In this document: in pieces, positions 32,339-40,837 of the stretch
Layout of the letters: each line of letters starts with the position of its first letter
How positions within the stretch are numbered: the stretch's first letter is position 1
Source of the DNA: Bacteroidales bacterium
GTDB taxonomy: Bacteria; Bacteroidota; Bacteroidia; Bacteroidales; UBA932
Direction of reading: 5' to 3'
DNA length: 64,000 nucleotides
NCBI GenBank assembly: GCA_017550655.1
Contig: JAFZOK010000013.1
Coordinates: 717,606 to 781,605 of the forward strand
Notes under the pieces: model-generated
Databases searched by the model: none
Seen by the model: only the letters and a program-made list of their open reading frames with translations
Told to the model about the DNA's origin: nothing
Position numbers and translations under genes: made by a program

Positions 32339-33141
32339 CAGTTGCGGAATTTGCGGCGGATGTGCATATACAGCCTGTAAACTGTGTCGCTGTCTTCCTT
32401 CCATTCAGGATGGGCCTGGCGGAAGTACTGGACAATTGCCTTGAAGTTAGGCATAGTGTCTATCTCGGTCATCTGGGCGTTGAAAAGCGCAGGGTCCGAA
32501 TGGAAGAGTTCCCTCACAAACTCAAGCTTGTCGTTGATGCCCATTGTGCCCAGGATATCATCAACATATTCAGCCGGATAGTCGTATTCCCAATCGTACC
32601 AGTCCTTGCCTTTCTTCTCTGGATCAGGCTCTGGCTGTTTCTCCTCTTTTTCCTCTATTTCCTCTTCCGGCTCTTCCTCTACAGTTTCCTCTTCCACAAC
32701 AGGTTCCTCAGCAACATCTTCCTCAGCAACATCTTCCTCTGCAACAGGCTCTTCTATAGGTTCCTCCGGGGTTTCTTCTGCAGGCTCCTCCGGGGCTTCT
32801 TCCTCGGGATCGTAGCTGAATTCCTCCTCTTCTTCCTCTTCTGATAAACTGTCTTCAGCGAGTGTTTCGAAGACAGGCTCAGGGGCTTCTCCCGTCTCCG
32901 CGGAGGCTATCGTCTCAAAGCCGGATGCCCTTTCGGCGATGGAGTCCACTTTCTCGTCTATGGAGTTCAGGCGGGCGGAAAGATGGTCAACCCTGTCGCT
33001 GAGAGAAGAAATCATCTTGGCGATTTCTTCAAGTTTTTCTTCCAGGGCAATTGCCAGACTTTCCTTATTGTCAGCCTGATTCATTTCGTATTGCTTGAGC
33101 GTTTCCGCAAGAGCACTCAGCAGTCCCTTTTTCTCTTCCAT
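32338..33141 (-). CDS. Glu-rich coiled-coil protein
   Basis: A 267-residue protein starting MEEKKGLLSALAETL. Residues about 20-75 form a coiled coil (IALEEKLEEIAKMISSLSDR then LSARLNSIDEKVDSIAERA), residues about 85-195 are a low-complexity Glu/Pro/Val tract with imperfect short repeats (EEPVAEEDVAEEDVAEEPV), and the last 70 residues are a compact domain (YVDDILGTMGINDKLEFVRE, FRQAHPEWKEDSDTVYRLY) seen as a conserved tail in Bacteroidales proteins. No function known. It overlaps rsmI by one base and has a -7 box at 33182-33189 within a repeat. Confidence 0.75.
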   Translation of the reverse strand: MEEKKGLLSALAETLKQYEMNQADNKESLAIALEEKLEEIAKMISSLSDRVDHLSARLNSIDEKVDSIAERASGFETIASAETGEAPEPVFETLAEDSLSEEEEEEEFSYDPEEEAPEEPAEETPEEPIEEPVAEEDVAEEDVAEEPVVEEETVEEEPEEEIEEKEEKQPEPDPEKKGKDWYDWEYDYPAEYVDDILGTMGINDKLEFVRELFHSDPALFNAQMTEIDTMPNFKAIVQYFRQAHPEWKEDSDTVYRLYMHIRRKFRN

Positions 33142-33181
33142 ATTTTTACTAAATTTGTGTATACATTTTGGCGTTACCATA

Positions 33182-33246
33182 CAAATATAATGCAAATCGA
33201 GTGAAAAATGAGCTTGCTTTTTTTCCGAGATGCAGCTTATATTTTG
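33182..33246. repeat. Extragenic repeat carrying a promoter (copy B)
   Basis: Related to 30685-30780: it shares ATAATGCAAATYGAGTG, AATGAGC and GATGCAGCTTAT in the same order. On the minus strand 33182-33189 reads TATATTTG, a -7 box about 41 bases before the start of the Glu-rich gene. Confidence 0.55.
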
Positions 33247-33269
33247 CGAATGCTTAAATTTAAGAAAAA

Positions 33270-33863
33270 ATGTTTCTAGAAAGTCCAAAACAGTCTGGTT
33301 GGCTAGAGGTTATCTGCGGAAGTATGTTCTCCGGAAAGACGGAAGAGCTTATCCGGAGGCTCAAGAGGGCCAATTTCGCCCATCAGAGAGTGCAGATATT
33401 CAAGCCCGGGATAGATGTCCGCTATTCCGAGACGGACGTGGTAAGCCACGAGGGGAAGTCCATCCAGTCTATCAGCGTGGACTCTTCACAGAATATTCTG
33501 CTTTATGCCACTGATGTGGATGTGGTTGGAATAGACGAGGTACAGTTCTTCGACGACGGAATAGTGGATGTGTGCAATATGCTCGCCGACAAGGGAGTAA
33601 GGGTGATTGTGGCCGGTCTGGATATGGACTATCTGGCAAAGCCTTTCGGGCCTATGCCGGCATTGCTTGCAAGAGCGGAATACATAACAAAGGTACACGC
33701 AATCTGCGTAAAATGCGGCCAGCCTGCCCAGCATTCCCACCGTCTGCCTACAGTACAGGGAGCCGGCAAAGACGAGCAGGTACTTCTGGGTGAAATGGAC
33801 AAGTACGAGCCGCTTTGCCGGCACTGTTTCAACGCCGCCCTCAAAGCTGAGGGCAAGCTCTAG
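33270..33863 (+). CDS. tdk: Thymidine kinase
   Basis: A 197-residue type II thymidine kinase that phosphorylates thymidine in the salvage pathway. Walker A is [19 protein letters not shown]; the lid and catalytic Glu region is [16 protein letters not shown]; the lasso region includes [20 protein letters not shown]; zinc is held by [13 protein letters not shown] and CRHCF. The length is normal. It reads right between the Glu-rich gene and aspA and ends 3 bases before the convergent aspA stop. Confidence 0.95.
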   Translation: MFLESPKQSGWLEVICGSMFSGKTEELIRRLKRANFAHQRVQIFKPGIDVRYSETDVVSHEGKSIQSISVDSSQNILLYATDVDVVGIDEVQFFDDGIVDVCNMLADKGVRVIVAGLDMDYLAKPFGPMPALLARAEYITKVHAICVKCGQPAQHSHRLPTVQGAGKDEQVLLGEMDKYEPLCRHCFNAALKAEGKL

Positions 33864-33866
33864 TCT

Positions 33867-35279
33867 TTATTTCTTGTAGTCGCGCGGAGCGAGCATGTTC
33901 TTAGGGCTGAGAGCCTCGTCGAGCTTGGCCTTGGTCATAACCTTCTGCTCGAGAACGATGTCGTAAACGCTGCGTCCGGTCTTCTGTGCCTCCTTGGCAA
34001 TCTTGGTGCTGGCCTTGTATCCGATGTAAGGATTGAGGGCGGTAACGATACCGATGGAGTTCTTTACCAGATCCATGCAATGCTCAGGGTTGGCTGTGAT
34101 TCCGTCTACGCACTCTACTCTGAGAGTATTCATTACGTTGCTCATCCAGGTGATGCTCTCTGTGATGCACTGGATAATTACAGGCTCCATAACGTTGAGC
34201 TGGAGCTGGCCGGCCTCGGCTGCAAATGCAACGGCGGTGTCGTTTCCGATAACCTTGAAGCAAACCTGGTTGGTAACTTCAGGGATGACAGGGTTAACCT
34301 TGCCAGGCATAATGGAAGATCCCGGAGCCTTTGGAGGAAGGTTGATTTCTCCCAGTCCGCATCTTGGGCCGGAAGCCAGGAGACGGAGGTCGTTGGCAAC
34401 CTTGGAGAGCTTGACAGCCAGCCTCTTTACTGCTCCGTGATAAGCTACATAAGGAGCGGTGTCTGGAGTTGCGGCAACCAGGTTCTTTGCAGGAGCGAAA
34501 GGCTCGCCTGTAAGCTCAGCCAGCTTCTTGCAGCAAAGCTTTGTGAATCCAGGAGTTGCGTTGATGCCGGTTCCGATAGCGGTTCCGCCCATATTGATAG
34601 CGTAGAGCTTCTTCTTGTTGTATTCGAGGTTCTCGATTTCCTCTTCCAGAGAATCTGCGAAAGCCTTGAATTCCTGGCCGAGAGTCATAGGAACTGCATC
34701 CTGGAGCTGGGTTCTACCCATCTTGATAATCTTGTCAAATTCCTTTGCCTTTGCCTTGAAGGAAGCGATGAGGGCCTTAAGGCTCTCTATGAGCTTCTTG
34801 TTCATCATCACGATGGTAAGGTGAAGGGCAGTAGGATAAGCGTCGTTGGTGCTCTGCGCGCAGTTGATGTGGTCGTTAGGTGAGCAGAACTTGTAGTCTC
34901 CTCTCTCCTTGCCCATAATCTCGAGGGCGCGGTTTGCGATAACCTCGTTTGCGTTCATGTTAACGGATGTTCCTGCTCCGCCCTGAAGCATGTCGATAGG
35001 GAAGTCGCAGTGCATCTTGCCGGCGATGATTTCCTTGCAGGCCTTAACGACAGCCTTGGTAATGGTGTTGTCCACAACGCCGAGCTCGTTGTTTGCCTGG
35101 ATGGCGGCCAGCTTAACATATGCTATAGCCACCACGAAATCAGGATAATCGCACATCCTGATGCCTGAAATTTTGTAGTTGTTGAGCGCTCTCTGAGTCT
35201 GAACGCCGTAGTAAGCCTCTGCAGGAACCTTGAGTTCTCCCAAGAGGTCTGATTCAACTCTATATTTCTTAGTTGCCAT
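33867..35279 (-). CDS. aspA: Aspartate ammonia-lyase
   Basis: A 470-residue enzyme that converts L-aspartate to fumarate and ammonia, feeding the fumarate pool used in anaerobic succinate and propionate formation. The superfamily signature GSSIMPGKVNPVIPE carries the catalytic Ser; other boxes are AGTSVNMNANEVIANRALEI and DHINCAQSTNDAYPTALHL. The N-terminus (YRVESDLLGELKVPAEAYYG) is that of AspA rather than class II fumarase. Start MATKKYRVE at 35279 is preferred. A -7 box on the minus strand lies at 35334-35341. Confidence 0.92.
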   Translation of the reverse strand: MATKKYRVESDLLGELKVPAEAYYGVQTQRALNNYKISGIRMCDYPDFVVAIAYVKLAAIQANNELGVVDNTITKAVVKACKEIIAGKMHCDFPIDMLQGGAGTSVNMNANEVIANRALEIMGKERGDYKFCSPNDHINCAQSTNDAYPTALHLTIVMMNKKLIESLKALIASFKAKAKEFDKIIKMGRTQLQDAVPMTLGQEFKAFADSLEEEIENLEYNKKKLYAINMGGTAIGTGINATPGFTKLCCKKLAELTGEPFAPAKNLVAATPDTAPYVAYHGAVKRLAVKLSKVANDLRLLASGPRCGLGEINLPPKAPGSSIMPGKVNPVIPEVTNQVCFKVIGNDTAVAFAAEAGQLQLNVMEPVIIQCITESITWMSNVMNTLRVECVDGITANPEHCMDLVKNSIGIVTALNPYIGYKASTKIAKEAQKTGRSVYDIVLEQKVMTKAKLDEALSPKNMLAPRDYKK

Positions 35280-35333
35280 GTTTTTAAAAATTAAATATGA
35301 TTTGTTTCTACTTATAATCTTGCGGGTAGACAA

Positions 35334-35341
35334 CAAATATA
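35334..35341 (-). promoter_or_regulatory. -7 box TATATTTG for aspA
   Basis: Minus-strand TATATTTG followed by TTGTCTA. The same 15-base string TATATTTGTTGTCTA occurs upstream of the methylmalonyl-CoA mutase operon (-7 box 52886-52893), another gene of the succinate/propionate route. Confidence 0.5.
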
Positions 35342-35348
35342 GTTAAAA

Positions 35349-36533
35349 TTATTTATTTATGTAGCGATAAGAGAAGCAGGCAGTCACGAAATAAACTATG
35401 GCCTGGATCCAAAGGGCGATGAATTCCGTGCGGATTACGGAGAAGTCCGCTCCCATGCAGTTGATCTTGATGTAGCCTTCCACGCCGAATGTTCCCGGGA
35501 AGATGTATGAGAAATATTTCCAGAAGGCAGGGAAGCTGCTGAAAGGCCAGGTTAGGCCGCTGAGGAATAGCAGTATCACGCTGAAGAAAAGGAACATTAC
35601 CATACCGGTTTCCCTGTTGCGGATGAAAATGGCCCAGGTCTGGGAGAAGAATATTACGGCCAGAAGGTACGGAAGCAGAAGCCTGTAGATATCCCATGCC
35701 GAGGCATAGTGCGGAAGGCCGAACATCCTCGGAACCAGAATGAGAATGTATGCGGATATTATCGAGTAGATAAGGAAATAAGCCGCAGCCTGGCCGATAA
35801 TGAACCTGTGGACTTTTTTCTCGTGAGGAGCAACATCTTCGCTGAGCTTATGGTTGGCGTTTTCCTCTCTTCTTGTTCCCGTTACCATACCGATGCCAAG
35901 GAACAGGAGCTGGTGGATAATCAGAACAAGCACACCCGGAACGAAGAAACTGGCAAAGCCGTTGCCCTCGTTGAAGAGTATATTCATCTTGTTCCTGAGA
36001 GGCTCGGCGCTTGTGAGGGCTTCCTGCTCTGTAAGGCCGTCTGCCTGCAGCCTTTCAAGGGATATGTTCTTGTTCTCGGCCAGCATAACATAGTTGCAGG
36101 CCATAGCTATGTTCTTGTATATGAAGAATGTAGCCATATTGACATACAGGGATACCGTGGTTTGTTTTCCGGTCTGGATGTCTTTGCTGAATTCCTTAGG
36201 GATGACAATGATTCCGTGGATTTCCCTTTTCTTCATCCTGCCGATGGCATCTTCCATATTGACGCAGGACTCCAGGGAAACCTCCCTTGTGGCGTCTATC
36301 TTGGAGGCGAAGCTGCGGCTGTAGGATGTTCCGCACTCGTCTATGATTCCAACCGGAATCTCGTCTACGCTTTCGTTGAGGTAAACGGTGCTGTAAAGCA
36401 GAGGATAGCCGACGCCGGCTATTATCAGTATAAGCAGCACGCCGCTGTCTGTGAATATGGTCTTGACCTCCCTCCAGGTGATGGCGGTAAGATCGGTGAG
36501 CACTTCCTTTATATGAGAAAAGAACTTCATCAC
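35349..36533 (-). CDS. ABC-2 type permease (YhhJ/YbhR-like), second of pair
   Basis: A 394-residue membrane protein with one helix near the N-terminus (GVLLILIIAGVGYPLLYSTV), an extracytoplasmic domain of about 150 residues (IPVGIIDECGTSYSRSFASK) and five or six C-terminal helices (FIIGQAAAYFLIYSIISAYI, FLFFSVILLFLSGLTWPF). It belongs to the ABC-2 permease group that works with an HlyD-type adaptor and TolC. It overlaps the preceding paralogous permease by 4 bases. No ATPase gene is present in the operon. Confidence 0.87.
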   Translation of the reverse strand: MMKFFSHIKEVLTDLTAITWREVKTIFTDSGVLLILIIAGVGYPLLYSTVYLNESVDEIPVGIIDECGTSYSRSFASKIDATREVSLESCVNMEDAIGRMKKREIHGIIVIPKEFSKDIQTGKQTTVSLYVNMATFFIYKNIAMACNYVMLAENKNISLERLQADGLTEQEALTSAEPLRNKMNILFNEGNGFASFFVPGVLVLIIHQLLFLGIGMVTGTRREENANHKLSEDVAPHEKKVHRFIIGQAAAYFLIYSIISAYILILVPRMFGLPHYASAWDIYRLLLPYLLAVIFFSQTWAIFIRNRETGMVMFLFFSVILLFLSGLTWPFSSFPAFWKYFSYIFPGTFGVEGYIKINCMGADFSVIRTEFIALWIQAIVYFVTACFSYRYINK

Positions 36534-37714
36534 TTGGTAGGATAATTGAGTTTAACCATAGCATCCTTTAGCCTTCCCAAAACAAGGAACGGAAGGAAGA
36601 AGAAGATGCACATTCCCAGCATATTGATCCACACATCGCCGATGCCGGAATCAAGCATCGCCCACTTAACATATATAAGGTAGTATTGCCTGAGAGGGAA
36701 CAGCTGGGCGAATCCCTGCATCGGGCCAACCATCATTTCTACAGGGTAGGTCATACCGCACATGCTCATTGCCAGTATGGAGTAGAGAGATGCGGCGCTG
36801 AGGGCATCCCTGAGCACAGGGAAAAGACCAATGAAGAACAGTCCCACGGCGTGGGAGGCCAGAACCAGCATCGTGATGTTGAGGGCCATAACCCAGGCCG
36901 GTCCCAAAAGCGGGAATCCGAATATCCTGTAGGCAAACACAACGAAAGAAAGACCCAGCAGAATGTAGATCAGGAAGTATGGCAACAGTTTGCCGATCAG
37001 GGCGTTGATTATGCTGCCCCCGGCTTTTTCCAGAAGTTCCGGAGTGGTTTTCTGCTTGAGCTCGTAGCCTATGGTGAATACCGTCATCACGATGATGCAA
37101 AGGGAAAGAATGCCCGGCCAGATTATGGAAATCAGATAGATTGCATAGCTGCTCCACGGGTTGCAGATGCTGTGCGTGTCTATGGTGATTGGCTGGAGCT
37201 GAGGCATAATGTCCGCTTCCGGAACTCCCTTCGCCCTCATGGTTGTCCTTCTGACTCCGGCGTTCAGCACGTTGACCATCTGGTAGAAATTCCTGTAGGC
37301 AAGCGTTCCTGCAACCATATAAGCCTCTGTGTAATAGACTGGAACGGTTGGCCTGAGGCCGTTGACCACATTCACGTAGAGGTCTTCAGGAAATTCTATG
37401 AAGCCGTAGATTTCTCCTCTCTGCATTGCAAGCCTGGCTTCGTGATAGCTGCCATAACGGTGAGAGATATCGATACCCTGCATTGCCTCCATATTCTTGA
37501 TGGCGTTGCGGGAAAGATAGGAATTGTCCATGTCCACAACTCCCACCGGAATTCTCTGGGGCAGACCCTGGTACATCAGGCTCACGAAGAAGATGGCGCA
37601 GAAGGCAAGTACCAATATGGTGCCGTACAGGTAGATAGGCCTGTTCAGCATTATATTGCCCTCTCTGACAAATACATTGAGGATGCAATTGAGCATATTG
37701 GAACTCTTTCTCAT
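36530..37714 (-). CDS. ABC-2 type permease, first of pair
   Basis: A 394-residue paralogue of the next permease, the same length and layout: N-terminal helix (YGTILVLAFCAIFFVSLMYQ), external domain beginning RIPVGVVDMDNSYLSRNAIK, and five to six helices at the C-terminal end. The pair probably forms a heterodimer. The operon order is TolC-like outer-membrane channel, HlyD-like adaptor, this permease, second permease. Together they would span both membranes and export a lipophilic compound or drug. Substrate unknown. Confidence 0.87.
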   Translation of the reverse strand: MRKSSNMLNCILNVFVREGNIMLNRPIYLYGTILVLAFCAIFFVSLMYQGLPQRIPVGVVDMDNSYLSRNAIKNMEAMQGIDISHRYGSYHEARLAMQRGEIYGFIEFPEDLYVNVVNGLRPTVPVYYTEAYMVAGTLAYRNFYQMVNVLNAGVRRTTMRAKGVPEADIMPQLQPITIDTHSICNPWSSYAIYLISIIWPGILSLCIIVMTVFTIGYELKQKTTPELLEKAGGSIINALIGKLLPYFLIYILLGLSFVVFAYRIFGFPLLGPAWVMALNITMLVLASHAVGLFFIGLFPVLRDALSAASLYSILAMSMCGMTYPVEMMVGPMQGFAQLFPLRQYYLIYVKWAMLDSGIGDVWINMLGMCIFFFLPFLVLGRLKDAMVKLNYPTK

Positions 37715-37739
37715 AGAGTTTTTCTTTATCGGCGACAGA

Positions 37740-38729
37740 TTATTTTACGATGGCGCTCATGCCTGCCCTGAGGTGCGGAATCCTGGCAACAGGCTTTGCC
37801 CTAACCTCGAAAGTCTTGGCGTCGAATTCTCCGCCCGCCTTGGTCGGTTTCCAGGTGGCGTAGGATGCCATAACGTTTATGAAGAAGACCTCAGCCTCGT
37901 AAGTGTCGTCTCCGAGAGCAGGAATCCTGACCTTCAGCTTGCTTCCCATCGTGATGCCCTTGAGCATATCTTCCCTGACATTGAAGGAGAACCATACATC
38001 GTCGATATCCGTAACGGTCATTATTGGAGCGCCCTGTCCCACAAGCTCTCCAACCTTTGGGAACACTTCCGTAATGACTCCGCTGATAGGGGAAACAAGA
38101 TTGATTTCGTCTATGTAGGAGTTAACCTGGTCCACGCTTGCGTTTGCTGCATCCACGGCTGCTTGGGCTGCCATACGGTCTTCTGCCTGGGCTCCGTTCT
38201 TTGCCAGGTTGTACTGGCTGAATGCGGCCTTTTCAGTTGCCACGGCGGCGTCGTACTGTGCCTTGGCCTCGTCTCTCTTCTGTGCGGAAACAACTTCCTG
38301 GCGGTAGAGGTTCTCAACCCTCTCGTAAGACTTGCGGGCAATGTCCACTCCTACCTTGGCTTTCTGCCACTGCTCGAAGGCTCCTTCCACGAGCTCGCTT
38401 CTGGCGCTTCCGCTGGCCTTTGCCCTCTGGGCTCTTGCGGCGCGGCTCTGTGCGTTTGCCTGAACGATTTTGGCCTGAAGTTCAGGGCTGTCCAGCTTAA
38501 CGACTATCTGGCCCTTGGAAACTGTATCCCCTTCCTGGAAGAGGAGAGTTTCCACCCTTCCGGCAACCTTGCCAGAAACCCTGTATTCCCGGGCTTCAAC
38601 GGTGCCCTGGATGGTCAGTTTCTGGGTGGAGGATGTGAGCCATCCGATAACTACCAAAACGATGATTACAAGAAGCAGTGCTGCCAGTCCAACCAGCAGG
38701 CTTATCGTGCTTTGCTCTAACTTCTTCAT
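37740..38729 (-). CDS. HlyD-family periplasmic adaptor
   Basis: A 329-residue membrane-fusion protein. It has an N-terminal anchor (LLVGLAALLLVIIVLVVIGW), a lipoyl-like half motif (GTVEAREYRVSGKVAGRVET then VSKGQIVVKLDSPELQAKI), a long alpha-hairpin with heptads (about residues 75-210) and the second half motif with beta-barrel (NLVSPISGVITEVFPKVGEL). It bridges the inner-membrane permeases and the TolC-like channel. It lies 25 bases before the first permease gene and 12 bases after the TolC-like gene. Confidence 0.9.
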   Translation of the reverse strand: MKKLEQSTISLLVGLAALLLVIIVLVVIGWLTSSTQKLTIQGTVEAREYRVSGKVAGRVETLLFQEGDTVSKGQIVVKLDSPELQAKIVQANAQSRAARAQRAKASGSARSELVEGAFEQWQKAKVGVDIARKSYERVENLYRQEVVSAQKRDEAKAQYDAAVATEKAAFSQYNLAKNGAQAEDRMAAQAAVDAANASVDQVNSYIDEINLVSPISGVITEVFPKVGELVGQGAPIMTVTDIDDVWFSFNVREDMLKGITMGSKLKVRIPALGDDTYEAEVFFINVMASYATWKPTKAGGEFDAKTFEVRAKPVARIPHLRAGMSAIVK

Positions 38730-38741
38730 ATCTGTAAATTT

Positions 38742-40229
38742 TTAATCTTTCTTGATGTTGCTGATACCAACTGCCTTGCGCAGGTAAAGCTCGCAGAGGC
38801 GGGCGTCTATCCCGGCGTCGATCTTGTCCGAATTGGCGCTGATCCAGGCGGTCTGTGCGGCAAGAAGGTCGGTGACGCTGATCAGGCCTTCCTTGTAGGA
38901 GAGTTCCGCAAGGCGGAGGTTCTCCTCGGCGGCGCTTATGTTACTCTGGGCGGCCTCGAGTTTCTTGTTAGCTTCTCTTACCTTGAAGTTGGCCTGGGTA
39001 ACCTGGAGGTTAATCAGTTCCTTTGCCTCGTCGATGCGGTGGCCGACCATTCTCTCCTCGCTCTGGGCTGCCCTGAGGGTGTAGATCCTGTCTCCGAAAT
39101 GGAATATAGGTATTGTGATTGCCACTCCGGCGGTGAACATTCCCTTGAACTTGTTCTCGAATCCGTTAAAGGTGTTCGGATTGGTGGTAAGGTAGTTTAC
39201 GGAAGCCGCGATGTTCGGAAGGAAGCGGCTGCGCGCAATGTTAACCTGGCTGCGGCTTATTTTGCTGAGGTTCTCCAGTTCCTTGATTTCAAAGCGGTTG
39301 TCAATAGCCTGGGCTTTGTTGTATGCGGGATCCAGTTCCTGTGCCTGCCCTTGGGAAATGTCCTCATCTGCAAGGCCGAAGTCTCCGTCCAGATCCAGTC
39401 CGCACACTCTGAACAGAGCCATCTTGGAAAGTGCCACTCCGTCCGTTGCCCTGGTAAGCGCCAGGTTGGCTTCGTTGAGCTTTACCTTGACATTAAGAAG
39501 GTCTCCCCTTGTAGCCACTCCCTGGTCAATGGCTGCCTGGATGTTTTTTTCCAGCTTGGTCAGGAGTTCCACATAACTTTCCGCAAGTTTCTTCTTGTTA
39601 ATCAGCGATACGGTTGTCCAGTATGCCTGGTCCACTGAAATTATGAGTTCTTCCTGGCGGTTGTCCGTCTGGAGGCGGGCCATTTCTTCCGTGGTCTTTG
39701 CTATGTTGTAGAGTTCCCTGATTTTTCCTCCCAGATAGATTGGCTGGGTGAACCCGATGCCTGCCGCAAAGATGTTGTGCACGTCGTAGGTAAGCTCGCT
39801 CTTAGGCAGATAGGCGTATTGCTTCCACTGGATTTTCTCCGGGTTGGTCTTGGGGTTGAACGGAACTCCGTCCGCATCCAGGGGAACAGGCTGGCCGTCG
39901 ATAACGGTCCATTTGTTGGAAATCTGGTCTGCGGTAAAGCCGAAGCTTCCGTCGGCCATCTTGGTGCCTACGGGAAGAAGTGCATCTTCGCTGAGCAAAG
40001 AAATATTCTTCTGGTTCCAGGTATAGGTTCCAACGGCCTGGAAACTTGGCAGGAACTGCGTGAAGGCGGCCTTGCGGAGATTCTCCGCGGCGTTGATCCT
40101 TTCCTGGGATACTTTCAGGCTTTTGGAGTTCTGGAGAGCGAACTCCTCGTATTCCTTAAGCGTGTATGTCTGCCCCCAGAGGGATGCTGCAACAAGCAGA
40201 CAGAGCGCAACCGATATGCTTTTTTTCAT
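38742..40229 (-). CDS. TolC-family outer-membrane channel
   Basis: A 495-residue outer-membrane efflux protein with signal peptide (MKKSISVALCLLVAASLWGQ). Two structural repeats are visible: long helices (NAAENLRKAAFTQFLPSFQA; TTEEMARLQTDNRQEELIIS) and beta strands with the typical IGFTQPIYLGGKI and VAITIPIFHFGDRI at the start of the second strands. It forms the trimeric exit duct of the HlyD/ABC-2 exporter encoded directly downstream. It is the first gene of that operon, or the second if the acyltransferase gene 5 bases upstream is co-transcribed. Confidence 0.9.
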   Translation of the reverse strand: MKKSISVALCLLVAASLWGQTYTLKEYEEFALQNSKSLKVSQERINAAENLRKAAFTQFLPSFQAVGTYTWNQKNISLLSEDALLPVGTKMADGSFGFTADQISNKWTVIDGQPVPLDADGVPFNPKTNPEKIQWKQYAYLPKSELTYDVHNIFAAGIGFTQPIYLGGKIRELYNIAKTTEEMARLQTDNRQEELIISVDQAYWTTVSLINKKKLAESYVELLTKLEKNIQAAIDQGVATRGDLLNVKVKLNEANLALTRATDGVALSKMALFRVCGLDLDGDFGLADEDISQGQAQELDPAYNKAQAIDNRFEIKELENLSKISRSQVNIARSRFLPNIAASVNYLTTNPNTFNGFENKFKGMFTAGVAITIPIFHFGDRIYTLRAAQSEERMVGHRIDEAKELINLQVTQANFKVREANKKLEAAQSNISAAEENLRLAELSYKEGLISVTDLLAAQTAWISANSDKIDAGIDARLCELYLRKAVGISNIKKD

Positions 40230-40234
40230 GGCGG

Positions 40235-40822
40235 TCAGTTATTTTCTATGAGCTTTGGAGTAACGTCTCCGCAGCTGAAACAGCCCTTGTGACGCCCTTC
40301 AAGGTTTAGTGCGGCATAGTGGGCCTGAATCTTTTTCAAATCTTCTTTCGGATTGTCGGAAACAACAAATCTTATTCCAGTTCCGACTTTTTTTGTCCTG
40401 TAATCGAAATAGCCCAGATATACAGGAACGTTGCACGCTTTGGCAATGGTCAGAAAGCCCATTTTCCACTTGTCGGTTTTCTTGCGCGTTCCTTCCGGGG
40501 CTATTGCCAGGTGCATTTTTTCAGAGTTCTTCAGGGCCTGGATGTTTCTGAGAGCCACATTGGCGCCTTTAGTGCGGTCTACCGGAATCGCACCCATCTT
40601 CCTGAGCAGCCATCCCAAAGGCCAGAAGAAGAACTCTTTCTTTATCATTATGTTGGGAGTTCCTCCCATAGAAGTGTAACCGGCCCAGGCAACAACAAAG
40701 TCCATCACGGAAGTATGGGGAACTCCAAGGACAATGCATTTGTCCTCGGGGGCGGCGCTTCCTTCTGCAGTCCAGCCCATCCATTTCAAAAGCCGTTTGC
40801 TGAATTTCAGCCTGAAGCTCAT
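40235..40822 (-). CDS. PlsC-like lysophospholipid acyltransferase
   Basis: A 195-residue acyltransferase of the PlsC superfamily. The catalytic H-x4-D-like motif is in VLGVPHTSVMDFVVAWAGYT, the glycerol-phosphate-binding box is AIAPEGTRKKTDKWKMGFL, and a hydrophobic segment KKEFFFWPLGWLLRKMGAIP separates them. It probably acylates a lysolipid or glycerol-phosphate derivative at the inner membrane. It is shorter than typical PlsC. Position next to a topoisomerase gene gives no functional hint. Confidence 0.85.
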   Translation of the reverse strand: MSFRLKFSKRLLKWMGWTAEGSAAPEDKCIVLGVPHTSVMDFVVAWAGYTSMGGTPNIMIKKEFFFWPLGWLLRKMGAIPVDRTKGANVALRNIQALKNSEKMHLAIAPEGTRKKTDKWKMGFLTIAKACNVPVYLGYFDYRTKKVGTGIRFVVSDNPKEDLKKIQAHYAALNLEGRHKGCFSCGDVTPKLIENN

Positions 40823-40837
40823 ACCCGTAAAATGTTT

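Noticed and set aside
33142-33288. Longer version of the Glu-rich protein starting at 33288
   Set aside because: The extension crosses an extragenic repeat and a promoter box, and the ATG at 33141 gives a clean start.
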